64,000 bases of DNA from G963668605 sp963793625 (lineage in GTDB: Bacteria > Acidobacteriota > Terriglobia > Bryobacterales > Bryobacteraceae). A program made the position numbers and the translations under genes. Every line of letters starts with the position of its first letter. The stretch's first letter is position 1. The notes beneath the pieces are model-generated. The model did no database searches, had not been told where the DNA came from, and saw nothing but the letters and a program-made list of their open reading frames with translations. Of the stretch, positions 50,358 through 59,723 are shown piece after piece. The DNA lies in contig CAWCAT010000037.1 in the NCBI GenBank assembly GCA_963793625.1, positions 248,001-312,000 of the forward strand. Reading direction: 5' to 3'.

Positions 50358-50629
50358 GCCGGAAAGCTGTCGGCATTATCGTCGGAATAGTCTTTTTATT
50401 TGTTGGACTTGTGTTGTATAGCACAATGAGCGGCAAGGCCTATCGCGTGGAAGTTTGCATGGAGTTCGCAGGACGCAAGTCCTGCCGGACCGCGCGCGGT
50501 GAGACGCAGCAGCAGGCGTTGCGAACCGCTACGAGCAATGCATGCGCTCTGATCGCCTCCGGTGTGACCGATTCAATCGCATGCGAGCACTCTGTGCCGG
50601 TTAAAGTCACATGGCTCTCAGAGAAATAA
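50354..50629 (+). CDS. Small membrane-anchored hypothetical protein
   Basis: 91 aa starting at a TTG that overlaps the accA stop (TTGA), so it is coupled to accA. One N-terminal membrane helix (about 6-24, VGIIVGIVFLFVGLVLYS) and a small periplasmic domain of about 60 aa with four cysteines (VCMEF, SCRT, NACAL, IACEH). The cysteine-rich ending and conserved QQQALRTATSNACAL resemble small exported domains of unknown function. Nothing more can be said from the sequence. A relation to fatty-acid synthesis is only suggested by position. Confidence 0.7.
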   Translation: MSRKAVGIIVGIVFLFVGLVLYSTMSGKAYRVEVCMEFAGRKSCRTARGETQQQALRTATSNACALIASGVTDSIACEHSVPVKVTWLSEK

Positions 50630-50750
50630 GGTCGAGTCTGTTTCTTTTTCGGCACTTTATACGTCTAACCTATATTCGGAGAGCTTTGGGTGATGTTTTA
50701 TTGAACATTCCCGGGCCATCTCGCGTCTGAACCATTCGGGAGTAAATAGC

Positions 50751-52175
50751 GTGAAGCGCAAGTGGAAAATCCTATTAGGAGTTGTCCTGCTCTTAGTGAT
50801 CGCGGGCGGAGTTTACGCCAGCTATCGTTATAGCCAGGCCGGCATTGTCACGGTTCAGACCGGGAAAGTCGCTCGTCAGGACTTGACGTCCGTGGTCACA
50901 GCGTCGGGCGAAATCAAGCCGCGCTATTACGTAAATATCGGCAGCAATGCCGTGCAGCCCTCGCGCATTATGGACATCCTTGTTAAGGAAGGTGACCGGG
51001 TAAAGAAGGGCCAGTTGCTGGCCAAGCTAGAATCCGTTCAACCGGAAGCCGACGTGGCTGGACAGCGTGCTTCGGTCAGTTCCATAGAGGCTGACTCGGC
51101 AGCGTCCGAAGCCGGTTTGCGAGCGGCCGATGAGAACATTAAGACGACACAAGCGAGCATCGAGCGGGCCAAGGCCGATCAGGAACGCGCCAGACTGAAT
51201 TTTGAGCGCGCTCAGCAGCTTTTTAAAGAACAGCTCATAGCCAAACAGGAATTCGACCAGCGCCGCGCCGAGTTCGATTCTTTGGCGGCGGGTGTACGCG
51301 AAGCAGAAGCGCGCCTGGCGCAGGCCAGAGCACAGCGCGCCCAGTTGTCCGCTTCTCTATCGGCTTCCCAGCGTCGCATCACGCAGGCGCAAGCAGGCTT
51401 GCGACGCGCCACGGACGTGCTGGAGCGCACTCAGGCGCTCTCCCCGTTGGAAGGCGTTGTCACCAACCTGCCGGTTCGCGTGGGTGAGACGGTAGTCCCC
51501 GGTATCCAGAATTCTCCGTCCAGTCTGATCATGACAATTGCGGACATGTCCCTGATCACGGCGGAAGTGAAAGTTGACGAAACCGATATCGTGAACGTGA
51601 CGCTCGGCCAGGTGGCCGACATTACGATCGACGCGATTCCGAACAAGACTTTTAAAGGCCATGTGATCGAAATCGGCAACACAGCGATATTGCGCTCGAC
51701 CGGCTTGGCGGCTTCGCAAAGCGCTATTTCCAGCCAGGAAGCGAAAGATTTCAAGGTTGTGATCGCGTTGGACAATCCGCCGGACGAGATTCGTCCCGGA
51801 CTTTCGTGCACCTCTAAAGTAACGACGGCCAGACGCGAGAAATCTTTGACGATCCCGATTCAGGCGCTGACCGTGCGCCAAAAGGGCGATCTGGAACCCG
51901 CCCCGAAAAAGGGAGTGCAGGCTGCTACCAAGTCTGATCCCGTTGCGGACAAAGCGAAAAAGGAAGAGCTGCAAGGTGTATTTGTGATCGCCGGTGAGAA
52001 GGCAGTTTTCCGCAAAGTGGAGACTGGAATCACTGGCGCGACCGACATTGAAGTCTTGAGCGGATTGCAGGAAGGTGATGAAATCATCACCGGCAGTTAC
52101 AAGGTAATTCGTACCCTCCGCAACGAGACTAAAATAAAAGTAGATAATAAGAGTCCAGTGAAGACCGAAAGCTAA
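50751..52175 (+). CDS. MacA-like efflux membrane fusion protein
   Basis: 474 aa from a GTG with GGGAG 9 nt before it. A membrane anchor (4-20) is followed by the two halves of a biotinyl-lipoyl-like domain (GDRVKKGQLLAKLE, SPLEGVVTNLPVRVGETV), a long coiled-coil hairpin (about 95-220; ERAKADQERARLNFERAQQL, FDQRRAEFDSLAAGVREAEA) and a beta-barrel/membrane-proximal domain. It is a periplasmic adaptor of a tripartite ABC export complex (MacA/HlyD type). A MacB-type ATPase follows after 35 nt, but no membrane permease gene is present. Confidence 0.88.
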   Translation: MKRKWKILLGVVLLLVIAGGVYASYRYSQAGIVTVQTGKVARQDLTSVVTASGEIKPRYYVNIGSNAVQPSRIMDILVKEGDRVKKGQLLAKLESVQPEADVAGQRASVSSIEADSAASEAGLRAADENIKTTQASIERAKADQERARLNFERAQQLFKEQLIAKQEFDQRRAEFDSLAAGVREAEARLAQARAQRAQLSASLSASQRRITQAQAGLRRATDVLERTQALSPLEGVVTNLPVRVGETVVPGIQNSPSSLIMTIADMSLITAEVKVDETDIVNVTLGQVADITIDAIPNKTFKGHVIEIGNTAILRSTGLAASQSAISSQEAKDFKVVIALDNPPDEIRPGLSCTSKVTTARREKSLTIPIQALTVRQKGDLEPAPKKGVQAATKSDPVADKAKKEELQGVFVIAGEKAVFRKVETGITGATDIEVLSGLQEGDEIITGSYKVIRTLRNETKIKVDNKSPVKTES

Positions 52176-52210
52176 ACAACTCTCGGCAGAATTCATAAAC
52201 AGGAACACGC

Positions 52211-52948
52211 ATGGCAAACGCAGTAGCAGAATCGGTAAATCGCGGTGAGCAACTCAAGCGCGACGGAGTCGTCATTCGTACGTACGATCTGTGGAAGACG
52301 TACGTCATGGGTGACCAGGAAATCAATGCGGTCTCCGGTTGCGATGTGGAGATCAAACGTGGCGAATATGTCGCCATTATGGGACCGTCCGGCTCCGGCA
52401 AGTCCACGTTGATGAACCTGATCGGCTGCCTCGACACGCCGACCAAAGGTGACTATTACATCAACGGCAATCTTGTCAGTTCCATGAACGACGATGAACT
52501 CGCGCGGATCAGGAACAAGGAGATCGGCTTCGTTTTCCAGACGTTCAACCTGCTGCCGCGCGCAAGCGCGTTGCACAACGTGGAACTGCCGTTGATCTAC
52601 TCGGGCATGCCCGCCGATCAGCGCCTGGAAAGAGCGAAGTTGTCGCTACGCCATGTCGATCTTGAACAGCGCATGTATCACAAGCCGAACGAACTCTCCG
52701 GTGGACAGCGTCAACGTGTCGCCATCGCTCGCGCGCTGGTCAACGATCCTTCGATCCTGCTGGCTGACGAACCGACCGGAAACCTCGACACGGCAACCGG
52801 TAACGAAATCATGGCATTGTTCGAGCGCCTGCACCAGCAGGGAAACACGATCATTCTGGTAACGCACGAACACGACATCGCAATGCATGCCTGGCGCGTG
52901 ATTCACGTGCGCGACGGCAAAGTGGAAAAAGACGAAAAGATCAGGTAA
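52211..52948 (+). CDS. MacB/LolD-type ABC transporter ATP-binding protein
   Basis: 245 aa, a stand-alone ATPase. Walker A GPSGSGKS (58-65), Q-loop in IGFVFQTFNLLPR, signature LSGGQRQRVAIARAL, Walker B ILLADEPTGNLD and the H-loop VTHEHD are all present. The first about 20 residues are extra compared with the family. The insertion DVEIKRGEYVAIMG matches LolD/MacB-type ATPases that power export of lipoproteins, macrolides or peptides. It is co-directional with the MacA-like gene, so they form one transporter operon. The fused or separate permease expected downstream is missing. Confidence 0.9.
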   Translation: MANAVAESVNRGEQLKRDGVVIRTYDLWKTYVMGDQEINAVSGCDVEIKRGEYVAIMGPSGSGKSTLMNLIGCLDTPTKGDYYINGNLVSSMNDDELARIRNKEIGFVFQTFNLLPRASALHNVELPLIYSGMPADQRLERAKLSLRHVDLEQRMYHKPNELSGGQRQRVAIARALVNDPSILLADEPTGNLDTATGNEIMALFERLHQQGNTIILVTHEHDIAMHAWRVIHVRDGKVEKDEKIR

Positions 52949-52954
52949 TTCACC

Positions 52955-52986
52955 GATCGGGCGATTGAATACCCAATCGCCCGATC
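52955..52986. terminator. Perfect 13-bp inverted repeat between convergent genes
   Basis: GATCGGGCGATTG and CAATCGCCCGATC form a perfect 13-bp stem with a 6-nt loop. It lies 6 nt after the ABC ATPase stop and 18 nt before the convergent phosphoesterase stop. No T-run is present on either side, so it may act as a two-way barrier or mRNA stabiliser rather than a classical terminator. Confidence 0.6.
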
Positions 52987-53003
52987 ATCCAATCCTCATC
53001 CTG

Positions 53004-53744
53004 TTAACGTCCGATTGCCAACCTCTCTGCCAGCATATCCGGCAGCCCCGCCTTTCGAATCCTCGCCTGAGCTTTCGCCACATCGTACGGCACGCGCCGG
53101 TAGGTCACGAGTTTTTCCTGCGAGTTGTATAGGCAGTAGGCGGCTCGCCAATCGCGATCCCTGGGTTGGCCGACCGAACCGGGATTGATCAGAAACTGTT
53201 CGTCGTGCTGAAGTTCGAGTACGTATTCCGCGTCCGTCGTGTTCATCTGGGGAATCGGTCTCGTTCCGTTGCGATGGCAACGAAAGCCGCCCTGCAGGTG
53301 GGTGTGTCCGAAGAACGCGAGGTTGCCGGTAAGCGCCGTGCAGTGGTGTCCCACCGCGCTTGGATCAATCAAATATTCGTCCTCGTCCAATGGCGAGCCG
53401 TGCAGCACTTGAAAGTCTTCGACCTCCAGCGGACCCTTGGGGAGTCCACGCAGGTAAGCGAGTTGCTCCGGAGTCAGTTTTTCGGCAGTCCAGGTCACGC
53501 ACCTGCGCGCGGCCGGGTTGAACCATTCCAGATCCTCCGAACCCGCGCAAGCTTTATCGTGATTGCCACGAACTACGCACATAGCGTTTGCGCGGACCCA
53601 ATCCACCACCGCACCGGGATCTGCTCCATAGCCGACCAGGTCACCGCAACAGATCACTTTGTCGTAGCGATCGCGCGTGGAGTGCAAAACAGCCTCCAGC
53701 GCCTCCAGGTTGGAATGTAAGTCGCTGACGATTAAATAGCGCAC
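53004..53744 (-). CDS. YfcE-type metallophosphoesterase
   Basis: 246 aa, cytoplasmic. The five phosphoesterase motifs are present: SDLHSN (D-x-H), CGDLVGYG (GD), RGNHDKA (GNHD), HGSPL and FGHTHLQG (GHTH). The family consists of binuclear-metal phosphodiesterases; the length and order suit the YfcE/MJ0936 group. Its ATG lies inside the end of the upstream phosphoesterase gene (13-nt overlap), so the two are co-expressed. The natural substrate is unknown, possibly cyclic dinucleotides or phosphoesters. Confidence 0.85.
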   Translation of the reverse strand: MRYLIVSDLHSNLEALEAVLHSTRDRYDKVICCGDLVGYGADPGAVVDWVRANAMCVVRGNHDKACAGSEDLEWFNPAARRCVTWTAEKLTPEQLAYLRGLPKGPLEVEDFQVLHGSPLDEDEYLIDPSAVGHHCTALTGNLAFFGHTHLQGGFRCHRNGTRPIPQMNTTDAEYVLELQHDEQFLINPGSVGQPRDRDWRAAYCLYNSQEKLVTYRRVPYDVAKAQARIRKAGLPDMLAERLAIGR

Positions 53745-54862
53745 AGGCGTATTAGTGAGACCTCTGGCGGAGCGCCCAGCCTGGCCGGAACTCCGACCGT
53801 GCCTATGCCCCGGCTCACGTAAATCGAACTGTTGTTCTGCTTGTAAGCGCCGTAAACGTACGGCGTAAAAAAACGCGCCACAGTCAAATACTGTTCGAGA
53901 ATTTCAACCGTAATCTGGCCACCGTGCGTGTGTCCGGCCAGCGTAAGATGGAAGCCTTTGCTGTCCGCAACCGGGAAAACGTCCGGGTTGTGCGAGAGCA
54001 GCAGGTTGCAATCGCCGGGCACGATCAACTGTTCCGCGCCTTCGAGGTACGGGTGGCGCATACGTTGATAGTCTACTCCTGCAAGGTTGAGATGAGCATT
54101 GCCAAATCGCAACCGCCTCGCCTCGCCTCGCAAAAAGCGCATGCCCAACCTGGCGCCCTGCTCTGTCGTGTACGCCTCGGCGTTGGCGTAGATCTCGTGG
54201 TTCCCCAGGCATCCGAAAGTTCCCGCGTCAGAGCGCAGGCGCGACAATTCTGCCAGACAGTCATCAAGTGGATCGTGGAGCGACGTGATCAGGTCGCCGG
54301 TGAGAACGGCGACATTCGCGCGCGTGCTGTTGGCCATGTTGACCGCCCGGGCAACATCCTTGCGGCTAAGGAATGCGCTGCAATGAATATCGGTCAGTTG
54401 GACGATGCGCAACCCGTCGAGGTCTTTCGGCAGGCCCTTGATCGGAATATCAACTTCGCGCACCGATAGCGCATTGCGCTCGACGAAAACGCCGAAGCCT
54501 GTTGCTGCTACCGGAGCCACGACTACGGCGGTACGCGCGACGTTTAACAGGTGTCGTCGCTCAGGGTTGAACTCGGGTTTGGGCAGCTTTCGCCAGGCAA
54601 CACCCAGGATGAAGATGCCCAGCGAGGTGAGTCCCCAGGCTATCCCGGCGCCGCGAAACCAACTCAGGTACGGCGAGGGCGTCAGGTGCCGCGCGATGAG
54701 AGGAATGCTGGTCCCGAGACTTACGATGACCCACGCGCAAAGAGTCCAGATAAGCACGCGCATGGCTCGGCGCGGTGTCCACGTGCCGAACGCATAATGA
54801 ACGCCCAGCACAAGGAAACAAGCCAAAAGGTCGGGGATATGCCGCCAGAGCGGATCAGGCAT
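53732..54862 (-). CDS. Membrane-anchored metallophosphoesterase
   Basis: About 376 aa from the ATG at 54862; a TTG at 54874 adds four residues. Four N-terminal membrane helices (about 10-105; LLACFLVLGVHYAFG, WLTLCAWVIVSLGT-like, GLTSLGIFILGVAW) are followed by a linker with TAVVVAPVAATGFGVFV and a phosphoesterase domain (about 150-370) with TDIHCSAF, LTGDLITSLHD, LGNHEIY and LAGHTHGGQI. The YkuE/YaeI type lies at the membrane; UDP-2,3-diacylglucosamine-like substrates are conceivable but not shown. It forms an overlapping pair with the soluble phosphoesterase. A TAAAAT hexamer lies 11 nt before the ATG. Confidence 0.82.
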   Translation of the reverse strand: MPDPLWRHIPDLLACFLVLGVHYAFGTWTPRRAMRVLIWTLCAWVIVSLGTSIPLIARHLTPSPYLSWFRGAGIAWGLTSLGIFILGVAWRKLPKPEFNPERRHLLNVARTAVVVAPVAATGFGVFVERNALSVREVDIPIKGLPKDLDGLRIVQLTDIHCSAFLSRKDVARAVNMANSTRANVAVLTGDLITSLHDPLDDCLAELSRLRSDAGTFGCLGNHEIYANAEAYTTEQGARLGMRFLRGEARRLRFGNAHLNLAGVDYQRMRHPYLEGAEQLIVPGDCNLLLSHNPDVFPVADSKGFHLTLAGHTHGGQITVEILEQYLTVARFFTPYVYGAYKQNNSSIYVSRGIGTVGVPARLGAPPEVSLIRLCAI

Positions 54863-54910
54863 GTACTTCTTCAATTTTAGCGCGGTTGGGGCATGTTACC
54901 TTCATTGCAT

Positions 54911-57900
54911 ATGCTTTATCAGAGACTGCGAGCCGCAGGGCTCGTCTGCTTTGCCATACTGGCGGCGCTACCGCTTTCCGCCCAGACTCGTCTGCTTCGT
55001 TTCCCGGATATCCATGGCGACAAAGTCGTGTTCACTCATGCCGGTGATCTGTGGACAGCAAACACCGCAGGTGGCATTGCCACTCGTCTGACTGCGCATC
55101 CAGGTTTGGAATTGTTTGCAAAATTCTCACCGGACGGGAATTCGATCGCGTTCACGGCCCAGTACGATGGCGATGAACAGGTTTATGTGATTCCCGCCTC
55201 GGGCGGGGTACCGAAACAGCTCACGTTCTACCCAGCCCGCGGTCCCTTGCCAGATCGCTGGGGCTACGACAACCAGGTTTATGGCTGGACACCAGACGGC
55301 AAGTCCGTGCTGTTTCGCTCGATGCAAGACGGCTGGACGCTGACCGATTGCCGGCTGTACACTGTTCCGGTCGAGGGTGGACTCGGCGACACGCTTCCCA
55401 TGCCGGTGTCTGGCACGGGTGACCTTTCACCTGATGGAAAGAAAGTGATCTACGCGCCGCTGTTCCGCGACTTCCGTACCGAAAAGCGCTACGAGGGCGG
55501 CTGGGCGCAGGACCTCTACATCTTTGATCTCGCGTCACGCCAGGTGGATCCGGTAGCGCATTCGCCGCGTACCGAGCGTGATCCCATGTGGATCGGAGAC
55601 AAGATCTATTTCAATGGGGACCGCACTGGCACGATGAATTTGTTCGAGTTCGACATCGCGTCGAAGAAGGTCAAGCAAATCACGACCTACACAGACTGGG
55701 ATGTGCGCTGGCCGAGTAAAGGCGACAAATCGCAAATCGTTTATGAACTGAACGGCGAACTCTGGACGCTCGATGTGAAGTCCGCAGCGAAACCGCGCAA
55801 GATCTCGATCAACGTGCCGTACGACGGACTGGCTTCGCGGCCTTCGCAGATCTACGCAGGAAATCAACTGGAAGGTTTCGGCCTGAGTCCGAAAGCCGAA
55901 CGCGCACTGTTTGTCGCGCGCGGCGACATTTTCACCGCGCCAATCGAAAAAGGCGTGACGCGTAATCTGACGCGCTCTTCGAACTCGCGCGAGAAAGCGG
56001 CAGCGTGGTCGCCCGATGGCAGCCAGATCGCATTCATCTCTGACCGCAGCGGCGAGGAAGAGTTGTATGTGATGAATCAGGATGGCTCGGGCGCGGCCGC
56101 AACAACTCACGACCGGCGGCAAGGCCATGCGTTACCGGCCGCTGTGGTCGCCCGATGGCAAGCGCATCGCGTTCAGCGACAAGGACGGCAAGCTTTACGT
56201 CTTGACGCTCAGCGACAAATCCGTGATTCAGGTGGACGATGAGCCGCGCGGATTCATCAACGATTATTCGTGGTCGCCCGGACAGCCAGTGGCTGGCTTA
56301 CAGCAGAAGCACAACGAACCCGAATGACATCCTGCACATCTGGAGCGTGGCGGAGAACAAGACCCGGCGCATCCACGGCGAGCCTGTTCAACGAGAACCG
56401 TCCGGTGTGGGATCCCGAAGGCAATTATCTGTTCTATCTTGAGTGACGCGCGAGTTCGCTCCGCTAATCAGCAACATCGAATGGAATTTCGCGGGCACGC
56501 GCAGTCGTCTCTATTTATGCGCTGGCGCTGCGCAAAGACGTCAAGAACATTTTCGGCGCGGAGAGCGATGAGGTTACGCTCGACTCAAAGGAGAAGAAGG
56601 ACGACGCGAAGAAGGACGATGCGAAAGAAGCCCGCGCCGGCGGTGAAGATCGATTTCGACGGACTCGGCGATCGCGTCGTGCGCGTGCCGGTCAGCGCTG
56701 GAAATTATTCGGGACTGTCTGCCGTGAAAGGCCACCTGCTGTATGTGCGCAGCGGCAGTCCCTATTACGGACGTGAGAGCGATGCGCGCTCCGCGCTGAT
56801 GATCTTTGTCGAACAAGGATCGCAAAGAATCCGTGTTGGTCGACGACATCGGCGGCTATACGGCTTGTCAGGACGGCAGCAAGATGCTCGTGCGGCAGGG
56901 TGCGGCTTTCACGCTTTACGAGGCGAAACCCGACGGGCGGCACGAAGAAGGGCGTTTCCACGGCGGGCCTGATTGTCGATCGAATTCCGCGCCAGGAATG
57001 GACGCAGATGTTCAATGAGGTCTGGCGGCGTTATCGCGATTTTTTCTATGTCTCAAACATGCACGGCTACGATTGGGAGAAGTTGCGTGTGCAGTACGCG
57101 CCGCTGCTGGAACACATCGGCCACCGCTCGGATTTGAACTACATCATCGGCGAGATGATTTCCGAATTGAATGTCGGCCACGCCTATATCGTGGGCGGCG
57201 ATTCCGAAAAGATCGCGCGGCCGCGCGTCGCCTTGCCCGGTGCGCGCTTCGAACTCGACAAAAGCCGCCGGATCGCTATCGCATCGCGAAAATTTTCGCC
57301 GGCAACAACGAAGAGCCGATCTACCGTTCGCCGCTCACCGAGATCGGCGTTGACGCAAAGGTTGGCGATTATGTGCTGGCGATCGATGGCATCGACCTGC
57401 AGGCGAATGACGATCCTTACCGGTTGCTGCGCGGCAAAGCGGACCGTGCCGGTGCGCCTTACGCTGAGCGCGACGCCGGATCGCAAGGCTGCGCGCGAAG
57501 TCGTGTTTCAACCGATCTCCACCGAGACCGATCTGGTGTACCTGGAGATGGTCACGCGGAATCGCGAGCGTGTTGAGAAGATGACGGGCGGCCGCGTGGG
57601 CTACATCCACGTTCCCAACATGGGCGCGGAGGGTATCCGCGAATTCATCAAGTACTACTATCCGCAGGTGGGCAAGGAAGGCATGATTGTCGACGTTCGC
57701 GCGAATGGCGGTGGCAATGTGTCGCAGATGCTGATCGAGCGGCTGCGCAGGCAGTTGCTGGCAACAGGTTTCGCGCGCACAAACGACGTGGCGCACCACA
57801 TATCCCGAACGTCGTGTTCCACGGGCATATGGTGTGTCTTTTGAACGAGACGTCGGCTTCCGACGGTGATATTTTCCCGGCTATGTTCAAGCAGGCCGGA

Positions 57901-58212
57901 CTCGGTCCGCTGATCGGCAAGCGTTCGTGGGGCGGAGTGATCGGCATTGCGAATCGCGGCGATCTGATTGATGGCGGCCAGGTAAGTGTGCCGGAGTTTG
58001 GGTTCGCCGATCCGCAAGGGAAGTGGATCATCGAAGGGCACGGAGTCGATCCTGATATCGTTGTTGAGAACGATCCGAAGTCCGTGCTCGAAGGGCGCGA
58101 TCCGCAACTGGAACGCGGCGTGGCGGAGGTGCTGAAACGCATGCAGCAGAATCCGAAGAAGCTGCCCGAGCGCAGCGCAGCTCCGGTCAAAACGAAACAG
58201 GTGCAGCCATGA
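54911..58212 (+). CDS. Tricorn-like protease (multiply frameshifted)
   Basis: About 1,090 aa in pieces. The ATG at 54911 gives a signal peptide (MLYQRLRAAGLVCFAILAAL, cut near SAQ). Two WD40-like propeller halves follow (FAKFSPDGNSIAFTAQYDGD; AWSPDGSQIAFISDRSGEEE), a Lys/Asp-rich linker, then a peptidase part with a PDZ-like domain (VGDYVLAIDGIDLQANDDPY) and an S41/tricorn core (EGMIVDVRANGGGN, NETSASDGDIFP with the catalytic Ser, GRSWGG-like). It would degrade peptides outside the cytoplasm. At least eight frame changes lie between 56090 and 57800, so this copy is either badly read or decaying. Its stop overlaps the sulfatase ATG (ATGA), so the two genes are coupled. Confidence 0.8.
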
Positions 58213-59663
58213 GCAACATAATCAATCGCCGTCAGTTCTTTAGGCAGGCCGGACTCGCTGCCACTTCGCTGGCTGCATTGAGCGCGGCGGAGCAGCGGCC
58301 AAATATCGTCTATATCCTGTGCGATGACATGGGCTGGGGCGACATGCGCTGCTACAATCCGGAGTCCGGAGTGCCTACCCCGAACATGGATCGCCTGGCG
58401 TCGCAGGGCGTGCGTTTCACTGACATGCACTCGCCGTCCTCAGTCTGTACTCCGACCCGCTACGGGATTCTCACGGGACGCTATTGCTGGCGCAGCGCGC
58501 TCAAAAGAGGAGTGTTGAGTGGCTCCTCGCCAAACCTGATTGAAGAAGGCCGCATGACCGTGGCCTCGATGCTCAAGTCGCGCGGCTATTACACGGCTGG
58601 CATAGGAAAGTGGCATCTGGGCTTGGGGAACAAGGCCAAAACGGATTTTGATCAGCCGCTGCGTCCCGGTCCGGTCGATCATGGTTTCGACTCCTATTTT
58701 GGGATTCCGGCATCGCTGGACATGGCTCCGTATGTCTATTTCGAGAACGACCACGTTGTCGAAAAAGCGACCTCAGAAACTCCAGGCAGCACTACTCCGC
58801 GTGGCGTTTTCTGGAGGCCGGGGCCAATTGCACCCGGGTTCACAATCGAAGGTGTGCTTCCGACGCTCACGGCTAAGGCCGAAAGTTTTATACGAGGCCG
58901 AGCCAAGAAAACGGAGCCGTTTTTTCTCTACTTTCCGCTGAACGCGCCGCACACACCTTGGGTGCCGACCGCCGAATTTCGCGGTAAATCGAAGGCCGGC
59001 GATTACGGAGACTTCGTCGCGCACGTGGACGATACCGTGGGGCGAGTGATGCGTGCGCTGGAAGAAAGCGGCCATGCGAAAAACACTCTGCTGATTCTCA
59101 CCAGCGATAACGGCGCGGACTGGAAACCGGAAGACAAAGCGAAGTTCGCCCATCGCGCTAACGCCAACTGGCGCGGGATGAAAGCCGATGTCTGGGATGC
59201 CGGGCATCGCATTCCCTTCATCGCGCGCTGGCCTGGCCAGATTCGGCCGGGAACGGTAAGTGCGGAAACAGGTTGCCTCACTGATTTGATGGCGACCGCA
59301 GCCGAGCTCACAGGGTTCCGTTTGCCCGCTGATGCAGCTGAAGACAGCTTCAGTTTGCTGCCGGCGTTGCTTGGGAAGAAACTGGGCAAGCCGATCCGCG
59401 AGGCTGTCGTGCATCATTCGATGGACGGAATGTTTTCGATTCGGCAGGGTGAGTGGAAGCTCAGTCTGGGCCACGGTTCCGGCGGCTTCAGTCTGCCGAA
59501 GAAGATCGTTCCAAAGCCCGGCGAGCCCGAGGGCGAGCTCTACAATATTGTGAAAGACCCCACGGAATCGAATGATGTCTATACGAAGAATCCGGAAATC
59601 GTGACACGCCTCACGGCTTTGCTGGAGAAGTACAAAACGACAGGCCGCAGCAGGCCCGCGTAA
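58209..59663 (+). CDS. Secreted type I sulfatase
   Basis: 484 aa with an intact frame. The N-terminus NRRQFFRQAGLAATSLAAL is Tat-like (RRxFF). The metal site begins with Asp39-Asp40 (YILCDDMGWGD). Cys80 in SVCTPTRYGILTGRY is the formylglycine site (C-x-P-x-R). Later motifs are GIGKWHLG, DNGADWKPEDKAK and AELTGFRLP. It hydrolyses sulfate esters, probably on a polysaccharide, after export. The activating formylglycine-generating enzyme is not in this window. It overlaps the tricorn-like gene by ATGA. Confidence 0.92.
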   Translation: MSNIINRRQFFRQAGLAATSLAALSAAEQRPNIVYILCDDMGWGDMRCYNPESGVPTPNMDRLASQGVRFTDMHSPSSVCTPTRYGILTGRYCWRSALKRGVLSGSSPNLIEEGRMTVASMLKSRGYYTAGIGKWHLGLGNKAKTDFDQPLRPGPVDHGFDSYFGIPASLDMAPYVYFENDHVVEKATSETPGSTTPRGVFWRPGPIAPGFTIEGVLPTLTAKAESFIRGRAKKTEPFFLYFPLNAPHTPWVPTAEFRGKSKAGDYGDFVAHVDDTVGRVMRALEESGHAKNTLLILTSDNGADWKPEDKAKFAHRANANWRGMKADVWDAGHRIPFIARWPGQIRPGTVSAETGCLTDLMATAAELTGFRLPADAAEDSFSLLPALLGKKLGKPIREAVVHHSMDGMFSIRQGEWKLSLGHGSGGFSLPKKIVPKPGEPEGELYNIVKDPTESNDVYTKNPEIVTRLTALLEKYKTTGRSRPA

Positions 59664-59723
59664 ATGCTACTCAACGCGTCCGGCCAACTGACATCGAAAT
59701 TACCGCAGGCAATCCTCGCTGCT

